This document shows, piece after piece, positions 1-7,314 of a stretch of DNA of 37,842 nucleotides (positions are counted from its first letter, which is position 1; every line of letters starts with the position of its first letter). Position numbers and translations under genes: made by a program. Under the pieces are notes generated by a model, which worked only from the letters and a program-made list of their open reading frames with translations, did no database searches and was not told where the DNA came from. This stretch comes from JBHJGO01 sp050331715 (GTDB taxonomy: Bacteria > Cyanobacteriota > Cyanobacteriia > Cyanobacteriales > Microcoleaceae). The DNA is taken from assembly GCA_050331715.1 (NCBI GenBank), contig JBHJGO010000005.1, forward strand, positions 1 through 37,842, in the 5' to 3' direction.

Positions 1-25
1 TTATGCAGCCCTAAAAGAAGAACTA

Positions 26-1492
26 CTAAATAGTTCCTTCAATTAAACCCTTGAACAGCTCGGTGTTTTGCAGCAAGAAGTAAACCAATAATGCTCCTCC
101 CGCTCCACCAGCAACGAATCCAGCCCGGAAAGAACTCCACTGTTCTAAATCCTTGAGCCAGTAGAAGCGATTGCTAGAATCTACTCCTTCCACTCGATAC
201 CAGGACAGGGCAATACCAATTGCACCAATCAGTAGAACCGTCAACACGAGTCCAGTCGAAATCGCTGAATCAGCAGAGGCATTCAAAGGGTTCAATACCA
301 TGAGTGGCCCGGCTAAAAAGTAGCCATGAGCCATACCAATCTCTAGCCCCCGAAATAGAGGGGCAGTCCGCTGACGATAGATTGGTAGATTTTTCAAAAA
401 CACAACCGTGATATCAGAGGATTTGCCCTGACCCGTTGCCTGGAGCCATTCCACTTCAGCAGGTCGGGGAGTGATGAACATTCCAGATTTCATGTCAAAT
501 CTAGCGGCTCGGGTTCGGACTCGAACTGCGTGCCACAGGTGACCAAACAAGAATAGAATGGCAAGAACAAAATGAGAGGTCGCCAGCCAAGTCCGAGATG
601 TGACAACTCCTGCATCAGTCACCGACAATCCCACCGGCCCGTAGAAAACCTCGGGATAAACGGTATCATTCACCATCACAAAGTAAGCAGCTAGAAATCC
701 CATGTAGGCTAGCGCCCCTAAACTGTAGGAGAGATAGGCTTCTCCTGACCATAGGAACAAGGGCTGCGTCCATCGGCGGGGTTGGGTGAGAATGTGCCAG
801 ATTCCGCCGCCAATTAAAAGAAGACCGACGTAGATATGACCACCCACTACGTCTTCCAAATTATCAACGGCTGCCATTCCAGAATCTCCCTGCGCCCCAG
901 TGAGATAGCCAAAGATCACACCTGGGCTCAATGTTGGCTGAGTGACCACACGCACATCGCTAATCGCCGGATCGTACAGTCCACCAACAAACATGGCTTT
1001 AACCACCAGCAGTAGCGCTCCGCCTCCCAGCAACACTAGGTGAATGCCGATGATAGTAGTCATCTTGTCCTGGTCTCGCCAGTTATATCCAAAGAATTCA
1101 GGGAAAGTTTTATCTTCCGGAAGAATCGCTGGCCCTAACAGGGCATGGTAGAGCCCACCAGCGCCCAGAACGGCTGAACTGACCAAGTGAATCACACCGA
1201 TCGCAAAGTAAGGATACAGATTAACGATCTGTCCTCCCTCTCCTACGCCAAAACCCAGGCTGGCAATATGGGGAAGCAGGATTAACCCCTGGGCATACAT
1301 CGGTTCGGCCATGTTGTACTGGGAAAGCTCAAACAGCGTGTAAGCCCCGGCCCAGAAAACAATCAGTGAAGCCTGAGCAATATGAGCACCGAGTAACTTG
1401 CCGGAAAGTTCTGTGAGTCGAGCATTACCCGCCCACCAGCCGTATTCTTGATTCGACTGATCTAAAGATGAAATCGATACTGTTGCAGTCAT
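26..1492 (-). CDS. CP43-like chlorophyll antenna protein fused to a PsaL-like domain (IsiA/Pcb family)
   Basis: Chlorophyll-binding thylakoid antenna protein of 488 residues, against about 340-350 for ordinary IsiA. Residues 1 to about 340 form the six-helix CP43-like domain (WWAGNARLTELSGKLLGAH, ILLPH, MTTIIGIHL, VDNLEDVVGGH, GEAYLSYSLGALAYMGF, SHFVLAILFLFGHLWHA) without the large lumenal loop of true CP43. After a linker, residues from about 360 resemble photosystem I subunit PsaL: FLKNLPIYRQR, then GLEIGMAHGYFLAGPL, then two more hydrophobic helices near residues 410-432 and 456-475. Helix I has AHIAQA, where CP43 has AHVAHA; classical IsiA also has Gln there. It is the last gene of a three-gene operon and its ATG overlaps the preceding stop (ATGA). 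Such fusions are known in some cyanobacteria with several isiA paralogues and are thought to dock antenna to PSI through the PsaL module. Docking in this strain is inference. The stop is TAG at 26-28. Confidence 0.93.
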   Translation of the reverse strand: MTATVSISSLDQSNQEYGWWAGNARLTELSGKLLGAHIAQASLIVFWAGAYTLFELSQYNMAEPMYAQGLILLPHIASLGFGVGEGGQIVNLYPYFAIGVIHLVSSAVLGAGGLYHALLGPAILPEDKTFPEFFGYNWRDQDKMTTIIGIHLVLLGGGALLLVVKAMFVGGLYDPAISDVRVVTQPTLSPGVIFGYLTGAQGDSGMAAVDNLEDVVGGHIYVGLLLIGGGIWHILTQPRRWTQPLFLWSGEAYLSYSLGALAYMGFLAAYFVMVNDTVYPEVFYGPVGLSVTDAGVVTSRTWLATSHFVLAILFLFGHLWHAVRVRTRAARFDMKSGMFITPRPAEVEWLQATGQGKSSDITVVFLKNLPIYRQRTAPLFRGLEIGMAHGYFLAGPLMVLNPLNASADSAISTGLVLTVLLIGAIGIALSWYRVEGVDSSNRFYWLKDLEQWSSFRAGFVAGGAGGALLVYFLLQNTELFKGLIEGTI

Positions 1493-2508
1493 CGTCGGTA
1501 ATCTACTCCTGTTGCTGCATAGGTACGAACTCGAATCGCGTGCCAGAAGTGACCAATTAACAGAACTCCTGACAGGACAAAGTGACTATTTGCCAACCAG
1601 GTACGAGCGCTAACTACGCCTACATCGGCAGTTACACTGACTGGCCCATAGAATACTTCCGGATAGGCCAGGGTATTGAAAGTGGCAAAATATCCCCCCA
1701 GAAAACCCATGTAGGCCAACGCGCCCAAACTGTAGGAAAGATAAGCTTCTCCTGACCAATAGAGCACCCGCTCTGCCCAGGCAAAGGGTTTAGTCGCAAT
1801 GTGCCAGATGCCACCTAGAATGCAGATGAATCCAATCCACACATGACCGCCAACCAAGTCTTCCAAATTGTCAACGGCAGCCATGCCCTTGGAACCTTGC
1901 AGTCCGAAGAGATAGCTGAAGATTCGTCCTGGATTTAACGTTGGATCGGTTACCACTCGCACATTCTCAACGGTGGGATCATATAACCCACCCCCGAACA
2001 GTGCTTTTCCAACCAGGAACCAAGCCCCTAGCCCTAACAAGATCAGATGAATTCCAATGATGGTTGTCATCTTGCCCTTGTCACTCCAGTCGTAGCCAAA
2101 AAATCCAGAAAAGCCCTCCTCTTGAGAGAGAACATCAGGGCCAATCAGGGAATGATACAACCCGCCTGCGCCTAAAACCGCTGAACTCACCAGATGGATT
2201 ACGCCGATGGCGAAATAGGGATAGGTATTAACGACTTCTCCCCCAGCTCCAACTCCAATTCCCAGGCTAGCCAGATGAGGCAACAGAATCAAACCCTGCT
2301 CATACATCGGCAAACTGGGATCAAATCTGGATAGCTCAAACAAAGTCATTGCCCCGGCCCAGAGCACAATCAGACCCGCATGGGCAACATGGGCTCCCAG
2401 CAATTTGCCAGAGAGATTGGTGAACCGTGCATTTCCCGCTGACCAGGGATACTTTCCTGGTGCTGGAGTAGATGTTTGAGCGGACGTTTGGGAAACAGCA
2501 ACCGTCAT
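1489..2508 (-). CDS. CP43-like chlorophyll a-binding antenna protein (IsiA/Pcb family), middle gene
   Basis: Six-helix chlorophyll-binding antenna protein of 339 residues. Conserved blocks in order are SAGNARFTNLSGKLLGAH, AHAGLIVLWAGAMTLFEL, QGLILLPHLASLGIGVG, FFGYDWSDKGKMTTIIGIHL, MAAVDNLEDLVGGH, GEAYLSYSLGALAYMGF and SHFVLSGVLLIGHFWHA. The His pairs that ligate chlorophyll in CP43 are all present in helices I and VI. The large CP43 lumenal loop is absent, which defines the IsiA/Pcb group. It ends soon after helix VI (YAATGVDYRR), with neither the FDF tail of the upstream paralogue nor the PsaL module of the downstream one. Start and stop both use 4-bp ATGA overlaps with the neighbours, so the three products are probably made in coupled amounts. 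Whether it serves PSI or PSII cannot be told from sequence. Confidence 0.93.
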   Translation of the reverse strand: MTVAVSQTSAQTSTPAPGKYPWSAGNARFTNLSGKLLGAHVAHAGLIVLWAGAMTLFELSRFDPSLPMYEQGLILLPHLASLGIGVGAGGEVVNTYPYFAIGVIHLVSSAVLGAGGLYHSLIGPDVLSQEEGFSGFFGYDWSDKGKMTTIIGIHLILLGLGAWFLVGKALFGGGLYDPTVENVRVVTDPTLNPGRIFSYLFGLQGSKGMAAVDNLEDLVGGHVWIGFICILGGIWHIATKPFAWAERVLYWSGEAYLSYSLGALAYMGFLGGYFATFNTLAYPEVFYGPVSVTADVGVVSARTWLANSHFVLSGVLLIGHFWHAIRVRTYAATGVDYRR

Positions 2509-3575
2509 GCCGAAACCTCCTTCGGTGCGTTTTCTTCTCGAACCAAGTCCTGAATTCGCTTACCGGTACGGAAGTCAAATCCGGCGGCTCTCAGCGCATG
2601 GAAGATATGCCCCTGGAGGAAAAAGAAACCTAGCCAGAACTGAGCATTTGCTAACCAAACGCGGGAGGTTAATGCCCCTTCTGGATCGCGGAAATAGGGG
2701 AATTGTTCTATCCCGACGCTCAAAGTTGGCCCGTAGAATTCAGGTGGATAGGCGATAGTATTCACAGAAACAAACAATGCCGCAACGAATGACATCAAAG
2801 CCACTGCCCCGATGCTGTAAGACAGATAGGCTTCCCCTGAATAAATTAAGACTCGCTTCGCCCAACCAAAGGGTTCGGTTAAAATATGCCAAACCCCGCC
2901 ACCGATCAGAATTAAACCGATGTAGATATGACCACCTACCAGGTCTTCCAAGTTGTCCACCGCAGCCAGCCAGAAAAATCCTTTCGCTCCAGCCAGATAC
3001 CCGAAGATTGTCGCTGGATTCAATGTCGGGTCAGTCACCACCCGAACATTATCAACTGTGGTATCGTATAACCCACCAAAAAACATTGCTTTGGCCACCA
3101 GCAGAAACGCACCACCGCCGAGCAATAGCAGGTGGATGCCAATGATGGTGGTCATTTTTCTGCCATCTTCCCAGTTGTAACCAAAGAAGGAAAACTTAGC
3201 TTCCAATTTCTCTGGCCCTTTCAGCGCATGGAAAACACCTCCAAACCCCAGGAAAGCTGAGCTAATCAGGTGCAACGCCCCCACTACAAAATAGGGATGG
3301 GTGTCTACAATCGCTCCGCCTGCCCCCACACCCCAGCCTTCAGCGGCCAAGTGAGGTAGCAAAATCAGGTTTTGTTCATACATCGGCAGATCGGGATTCA
3401 ACTGCCCCAATTCAAACAGGGTGTAGATACCCGCCCAGAACACAATCAACCCGGCGTGGGCAACATGGGCACCCAGCAAGCGACCCGACAAGCTCGCTAA
3501 TCGACCATTTCCAGCCCACCAGGGGAAGGATCGTCCCTCGGCTGGAAAAGTCTCAGTCACCATACTGGTCATCAT
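2505..3575 (-). CDS. CP43-like chlorophyll antenna protein, closest of the three to IsiA at its C-terminus
   Basis: First gene of the antenna operon, 356 residues. N-terminal WWAGNGRLASLSGRLLGAH and the middle part (FFGYNWEDGRKMTTIIGIHL) match its two downstream paralogues. The C-terminal third (YPPEFYGPTLSVGIEQFPYF, TSRVWLANAQF, FFFLQGHIFHAL, AAGFDF) follows the iron-stress protein IsiA. Within the last helix it has ANAQF where both paralogues and CP43 have a chlorophyll-ligating His (SHF); Gln can still act as a weak ligand. The protein lies in the thylakoid membrane and harvests light, probably under iron limitation or another light or nutrient stress. No flavodoxin gene (isiB) is visible next to it. 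ATG codons at codons 1, 2 and 5 leave the exact start open. Confidence 0.92.
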   Translation of the reverse strand: MMTSMVTETFPAEGRSFPWWAGNGRLASLSGRLLGAHVAHAGLIVFWAGIYTLFELGQLNPDLPMYEQNLILLPHLAAEGWGVGAGGAIVDTHPYFVVGALHLISSAFLGFGGVFHALKGPEKLEAKFSFFGYNWEDGRKMTTIIGIHLLLLGGGAFLLVAKAMFFGGLYDTTVDNVRVVTDPTLNPATIFGYLAGAKGFFWLAAVDNLEDLVGGHIYIGLILIGGGVWHILTEPFGWAKRVLIYSGEAYLSYSIGAVALMSFVAALFVSVNTIAYPPEFYGPTLSVGIEQFPYFRDPEGALTSRVWLANAQFWLGFFFLQGHIFHALRAAGFDFRTGKRIQDLVREENAPKEVSA

Positions 3576-4059
3576 GACCTCCTCATCGTGACAACAAAGT
3601 AATAAGCAATCGACTTATTGAGATTAATACTCAACAATATCCTAGCCAATGTCAAGTTTGTTACGATATTGTTACGGTGAGCGATAGTAGTTAATCATCC
3701 TTCCAGCAGGCCCTTTAACATGCTTTTCCATATTCAAGTGAAATATAAGCTACGGAATTAATGACATTCTTTTTTATTTAGTAATCGAATGCAGCATTTT
3801 CTAATGCTGCTGAAGTGCCGTAAGTATCGGCATGTGCGCTGCCATCTCTAAAAATCGCTACAGGGGATTGATGAAAGCTGAACACATAGAAATCTCGAAA
3901 TTGTTAACGTCAGTTGATAGTCCAATTAGTAGGGCTTTCCGGGTCATGGATCATCCTAGAAAATGAAATTATTGAGAAGTTCTCTTAGCTTTGATGAAGA
4001 AAGTTGTACCCTGGACAGTAGTGACCCATGTACAGAAACTCTAAGGTAGACTTAGCACG
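3576..4059. promoter_or_regulatory. Divergent intergenic region between the antenna operon and the feoA-piuC pair
   Basis: This 484-bp region holds no convincing gene and must contain the promoters of both diverging units. On the antenna side there is a TTGACA box, an AT-rich candidate -10 region, an inverted repeat TTGAG-N7-CTCAA at 3618-3634 (41-58 bp from the start codon) and an 11-bp-period direct repeat; these are listed separately where specific. In the middle, GCAGCAT and ATGCTGC (3791-3810) form a 7-bp hairpin with a 6-nt loop. No clear Fur box could be read by eye. Confidence 0.6.
3650..3676 (-). promoter_or_regulatory. Candidate antenna-operon promoter -35 with adjoining 11-bp-period direct repeat
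   Basis: On the minus strand TTGACA (3655-3650) is a perfect -35 box. An AT-rich stretch about 17-20 nt downstream (GAGTATTAAT, ending near 3623) can supply the -10. Directly upstream of the -35 the plus strand reads TGTTACG at 3659-3665 and again at 3670-3676, two 7-bp copies with an 11-bp period and AT-rich filler. This spacing is typical of OmpR/PhoB-type response-regulator sites that activate from just upstream of -35. The repeat and the box are directly visible; the regulator is inference. Confidence 0.5.
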
Positions 4060-4443
4060 ATGTCCGACAGTCTTTCAGCTCCCCAACCTTGGAAAGTAAC
4101 ATTCATTGGCGGCAATGCTGAACTGGATGATTGTCCAGCATTTTCAGAGGAAATCATATCTCAAATTTCCAGCAAGAACTGTCTGCTGCTATCTACAGCA
4201 GCCGTGGGAGATCGGGTTCGGATCATTGAAATTGTGGGAAATGCCCGCATAGCGTATCATCTACAGTATGTCGGCATCGTCCGAGGGCTAGAAATTACTG
4301 TCGTTAGCTGTACTAGTAGTGGATCTGTGATCGTTACTTTTCAAGGGCATCAGATTGGTTTGGGAGCGCAGATCGCAAAACGGGTGATCGTAGAACAGGA
4401 TATCCATCGAATTATTGATCAAAACTTCATGTGTCTGAATTGA
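4060..4443 (+). CDS. FeoA-domain protein (ferrous iron transport accessory)
   Basis: 127 residues. The part from about residue 42 to the end (LLLSTAAVGDRVRIIEIVG, then LQYVGIVRGLEITVVSCTSS, VIVTFQGHQIGLGAQIAKRVIV) is the SH3-like FeoA fold. FeoA is a small cytoplasmic partner of the ferrous-iron permease FeoB, and the same fold forms the C-terminal domain of DtxR regulators. The first 40 residues are an extra, uncharacterised N-terminal segment. No feoB lies in the window, so this could be a stand-alone FeoA-like regulator rather than a transporter subunit. The next gene, a PiuC-type dioxygenase, starts only 3 nt downstream. The pair faces away from the isiA-family operon, which supports an iron-related role. 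Confidence 0.8.
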   Translation: MSDSLSAPQPWKVTFIGGNAELDDCPAFSEEIISQISSKNCLLLSTAAVGDRVRIIEIVGNARIAYHLQYVGIVRGLEITVVSCTSSGSVIVTFQGHQIGLGAQIAKRVIVEQDIHRIIDQNFMCLN

Positions 4444-4446
4444 ATA

Positions 4447-5100
4447 ATGATTCTAAAACTGCCCAAAGTCCTGTCCAGTGAGGAACTGGCTCACTTTCAA
4501 TCGACCCTTTCTCAGGCAGAATTCATTGACGGCAAGTTAACCGCTGGGTGGTACGCCAAGCAAGTGAAAAATAATCTACAGCTTAAGGGAGCTGCTGCCA
4601 AAGACTTGCGAGAACAGGTTAAATCAGTACTGGAACGGAATAACCTATTTCAGGCTGCTGTTCGTCCCAAATATATTCATTCGATTCTTCTCAGCCGCTA
4701 TGAATCCGGCATGACCTATGGTCGTCACACCGACAATGCACTGATGGGACAATGCCGCTCCGACGTTTCCTTCACCTTGTTTCTCAATGATCCCGAAGAC
4801 TATGACGGTGGCGAACTGGTCGTTGAAGGCGCGGACGACGAGAGTCGATATAAATTATCAGCAGGTTCAGCACTGGTCTATCCCTCCTCCAGCCTGCATC
4901 GGGTTGATGCTGTAAAACAAGGAGCACGCTTGGTAGCCGTGGGTTGGGTACAAAGCTGGGTTCGCAATCCGGCTCAAAGAGAACTCTTGTTCGATCTGGA
5001 TACAGTGCGGCGATCGCTTTACTCTAAAGCCGGAAAAACGGATGAATTTGATCTACTTTGCAAAAGCTTAGCCAACCTCCTCCGTCAATGGGCAGAATGA
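4447..5100 (+). CDS. piuC: PKHD-type Fe(II)/2-oxoglutarate dioxygenase (PiuC/YbiX family)
   Basis: 217 residues, the usual length of the PiuC/YbiX family. Members are cytoplasmic non-haem iron oxygenases that use 2-oxoglutarate, and their genes commonly sit with iron-uptake genes; the true substrate is unknown. Visible active-site residues are His94 and Asp96 (GRHTDNA), the distal His151 (SSSLHRVD) and Arg161 (GARLVAVGW) for 2-oxoglutarate. The C-terminal family signature WVQSWVRNPAQRELLFDLD follows. It begins 3 nt after the FeoA-domain gene and is almost certainly co-transcribed with it. The ATG has no good ribosome-binding site, so translation may be coupled. Confidence 0.88.
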   Translation: MILKLPKVLSSEELAHFQSTLSQAEFIDGKLTAGWYAKQVKNNLQLKGAAAKDLREQVKSVLERNNLFQAAVRPKYIHSILLSRYESGMTYGRHTDNALMGQCRSDVSFTLFLNDPEDYDGGELVVEGADDESRYKLSAGSALVYPSSSLHRVDAVKQGARLVAVGWVQSWVRNPAQRELLFDLDTVRRSLYSKAGKTDEFDLLCKSLANLLRQWAE

Positions 5101-5126
5101 CTGTATATCAGTTTTAAAACCATAGG

Positions 5127-5150
5127 GGTTGGGTCTCCTAGCCCTCAACC
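5127..5150 (+). terminator. Possible hairpin terminator after piuC
   Basis: GGTTGGG (5127-5133) pairs with CCCTCAACC (5142-5150), leaving one bulged A and an 8-nt loop. It lies 27 bp after the piuC stop codon. There is no T-tract, so an intrinsic terminator is only a possibility. Confidence 0.4.
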
Positions 5151-5301
5151 GATATCGGTCTGAGCAGAGAGCTACAGATTTCAAGATGGCCTTGGTTTAA
5201 AGAATTCCAACAGACAGAAACTTTTAGCTCTGAATATCCTTTGTACAAGGGATTATGGAATAATCCATTACTTGTCATCAGACTCTTGTTGACAACTCTT
5301 A

Positions 5302-5331
5302 TTGACAATGTTTTACTTCTAGCTCTAATCT
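5302..5331 (+). promoter_or_regulatory. Candidate sigma-70 promoter for the histidine phosphatase gene
   Basis: TTGACA at 5302-5307 and TAATCT at 5326-5331 are separated by 18 nt and lie about 45 bp upstream of the phosphatase start. A second TTGACA sits at 5289-5294. Confidence 0.5.
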
Positions 5332-5373
5332 ATGAGTTAACGTTGTCTAAAACTTTTCTCAATATCTCTGTCG

Positions 5374-6114
5374 ATGAAAAAAGCATTAAAGCCTGTAGAA
5401 CTCTTTCTGACTGCTGGTCTAAGCGCTGCAATTGCGACGTCCGGAGGCGTTCTTGCTTTTGAAAGTCAAGAAGAAACAGAAGTTAATCTGCCGACGGTTG
5501 AAGCGGCTGACTTACTTAGCCAAGGTGGTGAAGGCGGCGAAGGTGGTGACGCTGGTTTTACGGACAAACTGACAGGTACGGCTTTGGTGAGTGAATTGCG
5601 AAAGGGTGGATACGTTATTTTCTTTCGCCACGCCCAAACTGAAAAAGACTACGCTGACCAGGCTGACCCCCAATTGGATTTGGGCGATTGTTCGACACAG
5701 CGTTCCTTAAGTGAAGCTGGATGGCAGGATGCTCGCCTGATTGGTGAATCCTTTGCAGACCTCAATATCCCTGTGGGAAAAGTCTATGCCAGCCAATATT
5801 GCCGAGCTTGGCAGACCGCTGACTTAGCTTTTGGCGAGTACGAAAAGGTTCCTGGACTCAACTTTGCTAAGGCAGAAGAGTATACCGATGCACAGGTTGC
5901 GCAGATGAGAGCTGGAATTATGCCATTCCTGACCGCTACACCGACAGCGGGAACTAACACAGTCGTTGTTGGTCATGACGACGTATTCGAGTCAGCCTCG
6001 GGAATCTATCCGGAACCTCAAGGCATTGCTTTCATCCTGAAACCCGATGGAAACGGCGAGTTTGAAATCATCGCGAATCTGGTTCCCAAAGAATGGGCAG
6101 TATTGGGGCAGTAG
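5374..6114 (+). CDS. Exported histidine phosphatase family protein
   Basis: 246 residues. The N-terminus (MKKALKPVELFLTAGLSAAI) is a signal peptide or membrane anchor. A Gly/Glu-rich linker near residues 50-62 is followed by a histidine-phosphatase domain: the phosphate-accepting His in FFRHAQTEK (RHA instead of RHG), the Arg in QYCRAWQTA, and the second catalytic His in VVVGHDDVFE. Such proteins remove phosphate from small molecules or proteins; here the site would be the periplasm or thylakoid lumen. The substrate cannot be told from sequence. It is probably monocistronic, with its own TTGACA/TAATCT promoter and a strong hairpin 75 bp after its stop. ATG at 5374 is chosen because the signal peptide starts there. 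Confidence 0.8.
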   Translation: MKKALKPVELFLTAGLSAAIATSGGVLAFESQEETEVNLPTVEAADLLSQGGEGGEGGDAGFTDKLTGTALVSELRKGGYVIFFRHAQTEKDYADQADPQLDLGDCSTQRSLSEAGWQDARLIGESFADLNIPVGKVYASQYCRAWQTADLAFGEYEKVPGLNFAKAEEYTDAQVAQMRAGIMPFLTATPTAGTNTVVVGHDDVFESASGIYPEPQGIAFILKPDGNGEFEIIANLVPKEWAVLGQ

Positions 6115-6188
6115 AAATCCTCTCAGTAGTCCCTTCTTCAACTAGTTCCTTCTTTTAACCCGGTAGGAGGCTATCCTGCAGACAAAAC

Positions 6189-6213
6189 GAACCCCACGCA
6201 GTACGTGGGGTTC
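6189..6213 (+). terminator. Strong hairpin terminator between the phosphatase and dpsA
   Basis: GAACCCCACG (6189-6198) and CGTGGGGTTC (6204-6213) form a perfect 10-bp GC-rich stem with a 5-nt loop. It sits between two convergent genes and can end transcription from either side, although the following T-tract is weak. Confidence 0.7.
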
Positions 6214-6272
6214 ATTGATCTAGAAACCTGTTATTCAACATTGAAGGACAATACGCCGGACTCAGACTAGAC

Positions 6273-6809
6273 TTATGAAAGCTGGACTAGGGTGTCATTT
6301 GCGAGGAAATGATCAATGTGGTAAGCCCGCTCTTCTGTTTTGAGTAAAATCTGCTCGTACAGGTAACGAGTCGCGCGATCGCCCAAACTTTCTGCCTGTC
6401 CAGCCTGACGACGCAACATTTGGATGATGGCTTGCTCGGCTACTAGATCATGCTCCAGCATTGATCGACAGAGATAGTAGCCATCCACCTCAGGCTCGAA
6501 GCAGCACAACTCGGCTAATTTAGCAAAACTAGCAGCAGGAATTCCGCCTAAACCGTTCAGGCGCTCGCCAAGCTCATGAACATGCTCCTGAACCTCTTCG
6601 TAGCTCTCTTGGAAGAACTCATGGAGGGAATAGAATTCTGCTCCCTCTACGACAAAGTGATGCTTCTGGTACTGAATGTATAGGGCTTGAAAGCTAGCGA
6701 GTAGGGCATTCATGCCTTCGCAGATTGGGCCGGTTACATTCTGCTCTAATAAAACTGGGTTAGGGGCCAATTCCCCAAATGCACGCACTGGGCTTTGAAC
6801 TTCAGACAT
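6273..6809 (-). CDS. dpsA: DpsA, DNA-protecting ferritin-like protein with a His-type ferroxidase centre
   Basis: 178 residues, a Dps-family miniferritin that assembles as a dodecamer, oxidises and stores iron, and protects DNA from peroxide. The four-helix ferritin-like domain is recognisable from HHFVVEGAEFYSLHEFF and ELGERLNGLGG. By alignment with E. coli Dps numbering, His51, His63 and Glu82 of the ferroxidase site are kept. Asp67 is Gln67, and Asp78 is His78. A His at position 78 is known from cyanobacterial DpsA proteins, including one whose site holds zinc, so this is a recognised subtype rather than a damaged enzyme. Its place among iron and manganese genes fits a role in iron storage and oxidative stress. 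ATG at 6809 gives the expected N-terminus. Confidence 0.93.
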   Translation of the reverse strand: MSEVQSPVRAFGELAPNPVLLEQNVTGPICEGMNALLASFQALYIQYQKHHFVVEGAEFYSLHEFFQESYEEVQEHVHELGERLNGLGGIPAASFAKLAELCCFEPEVDGYYLCRSMLEHDLVAEQAIIQMLRRQAGQAESLGDRATRYLYEQILLKTEERAYHIDHFLANDTLVQLS

Positions 6810-7314
6810 AATATTCTGCTCTCAATAAGGTGGGCTTACTGCAACTCAGTTGCTAGTCTAATGAGTTTCTTATTGAAGTGTCAACTACCAGTAAACCCTA
6901 ATCCTACCACTGCTGTAACCCTTTCTCAACATCTCAGATCTATAAATTAATCTATTGAGAATATTTTTTATCTATCCTTACATCATTTAAACCTGGAGCA
7001 CTGACTGGCCAGGCTTAACCCTGATTTGGAAATACAGGATATAGATGAGGAACTATTGCAATTAACTAAATTTATAGATTTATCACACCTTAATCCGAAG
7101 GTGAACAAGTAGGAAATCACCCCGGACGTGAAACAACCCATGAGTCACTCCGACAAAAACGGTCTCATGTTCCGAATCGTGATCTGAGCTGATGCCTACA
7201 GAGCGCATGGGTAGCATTCCTATCGCAATCGTGATGCCGTCACCTTTCATAATTCTTTCATAATACGATTTTCTGTGCTAATTTTAAAAAATGAAAAGAT
7301 TATGAGAGTCAGCG
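6810..7314. promoter_or_regulatory. Divergent intergenic region between dpsA and mntC
   Basis: These 505 bp hold no convincing gene. They must contain the dpsA promoter (minus) and the mntCAB promoter (plus). TTCTCAA (6923-6929) and TTGAGAA (6955-6961) are inverted copies flanking a 25-nt AT-rich spacer. The mntC-proximal end has the 11-bp tandem repeat listed separately. No RNA gene was recognised. Confidence 0.5.
7244..7265 (+). promoter_or_regulatory. 11-bp tandem direct repeat upstream of mntC, candidate ManR-type operator
   Basis: CTTTCATAATT (7244-7254) is followed immediately by CTTTCATAATA (7255-7265), two copies that differ at the last base only. They end 49 bp before the mntC start codon. 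An 11-bp period is typical for OmpR-family response regulators. In Synechocystis the mntCAB operon is repressed by the OmpR-type regulator ManR with the sensor ManS. Assigning this repeat to ManR is inference. Confidence 0.45.

Noticed and set aside
2507..3180. Open frames on the plus strand opposite the antenna genes
   Set aside because: They mirror the minus-strand CP43-like genes, have no recognisable protein content and are explained by codon bias of the real genes.
3576..4059. Fur box in the antenna promoter region
   Set aside because: AT-rich palindromes are present, but none matches a Fur box well enough by eye to claim iron control.
1..4059. Far-red photoacclimation cluster
   Set aside because: The CP43-PsaL fusion might suggest it, but no phytochrome, alternative psb/psa or apc genes are in the window.
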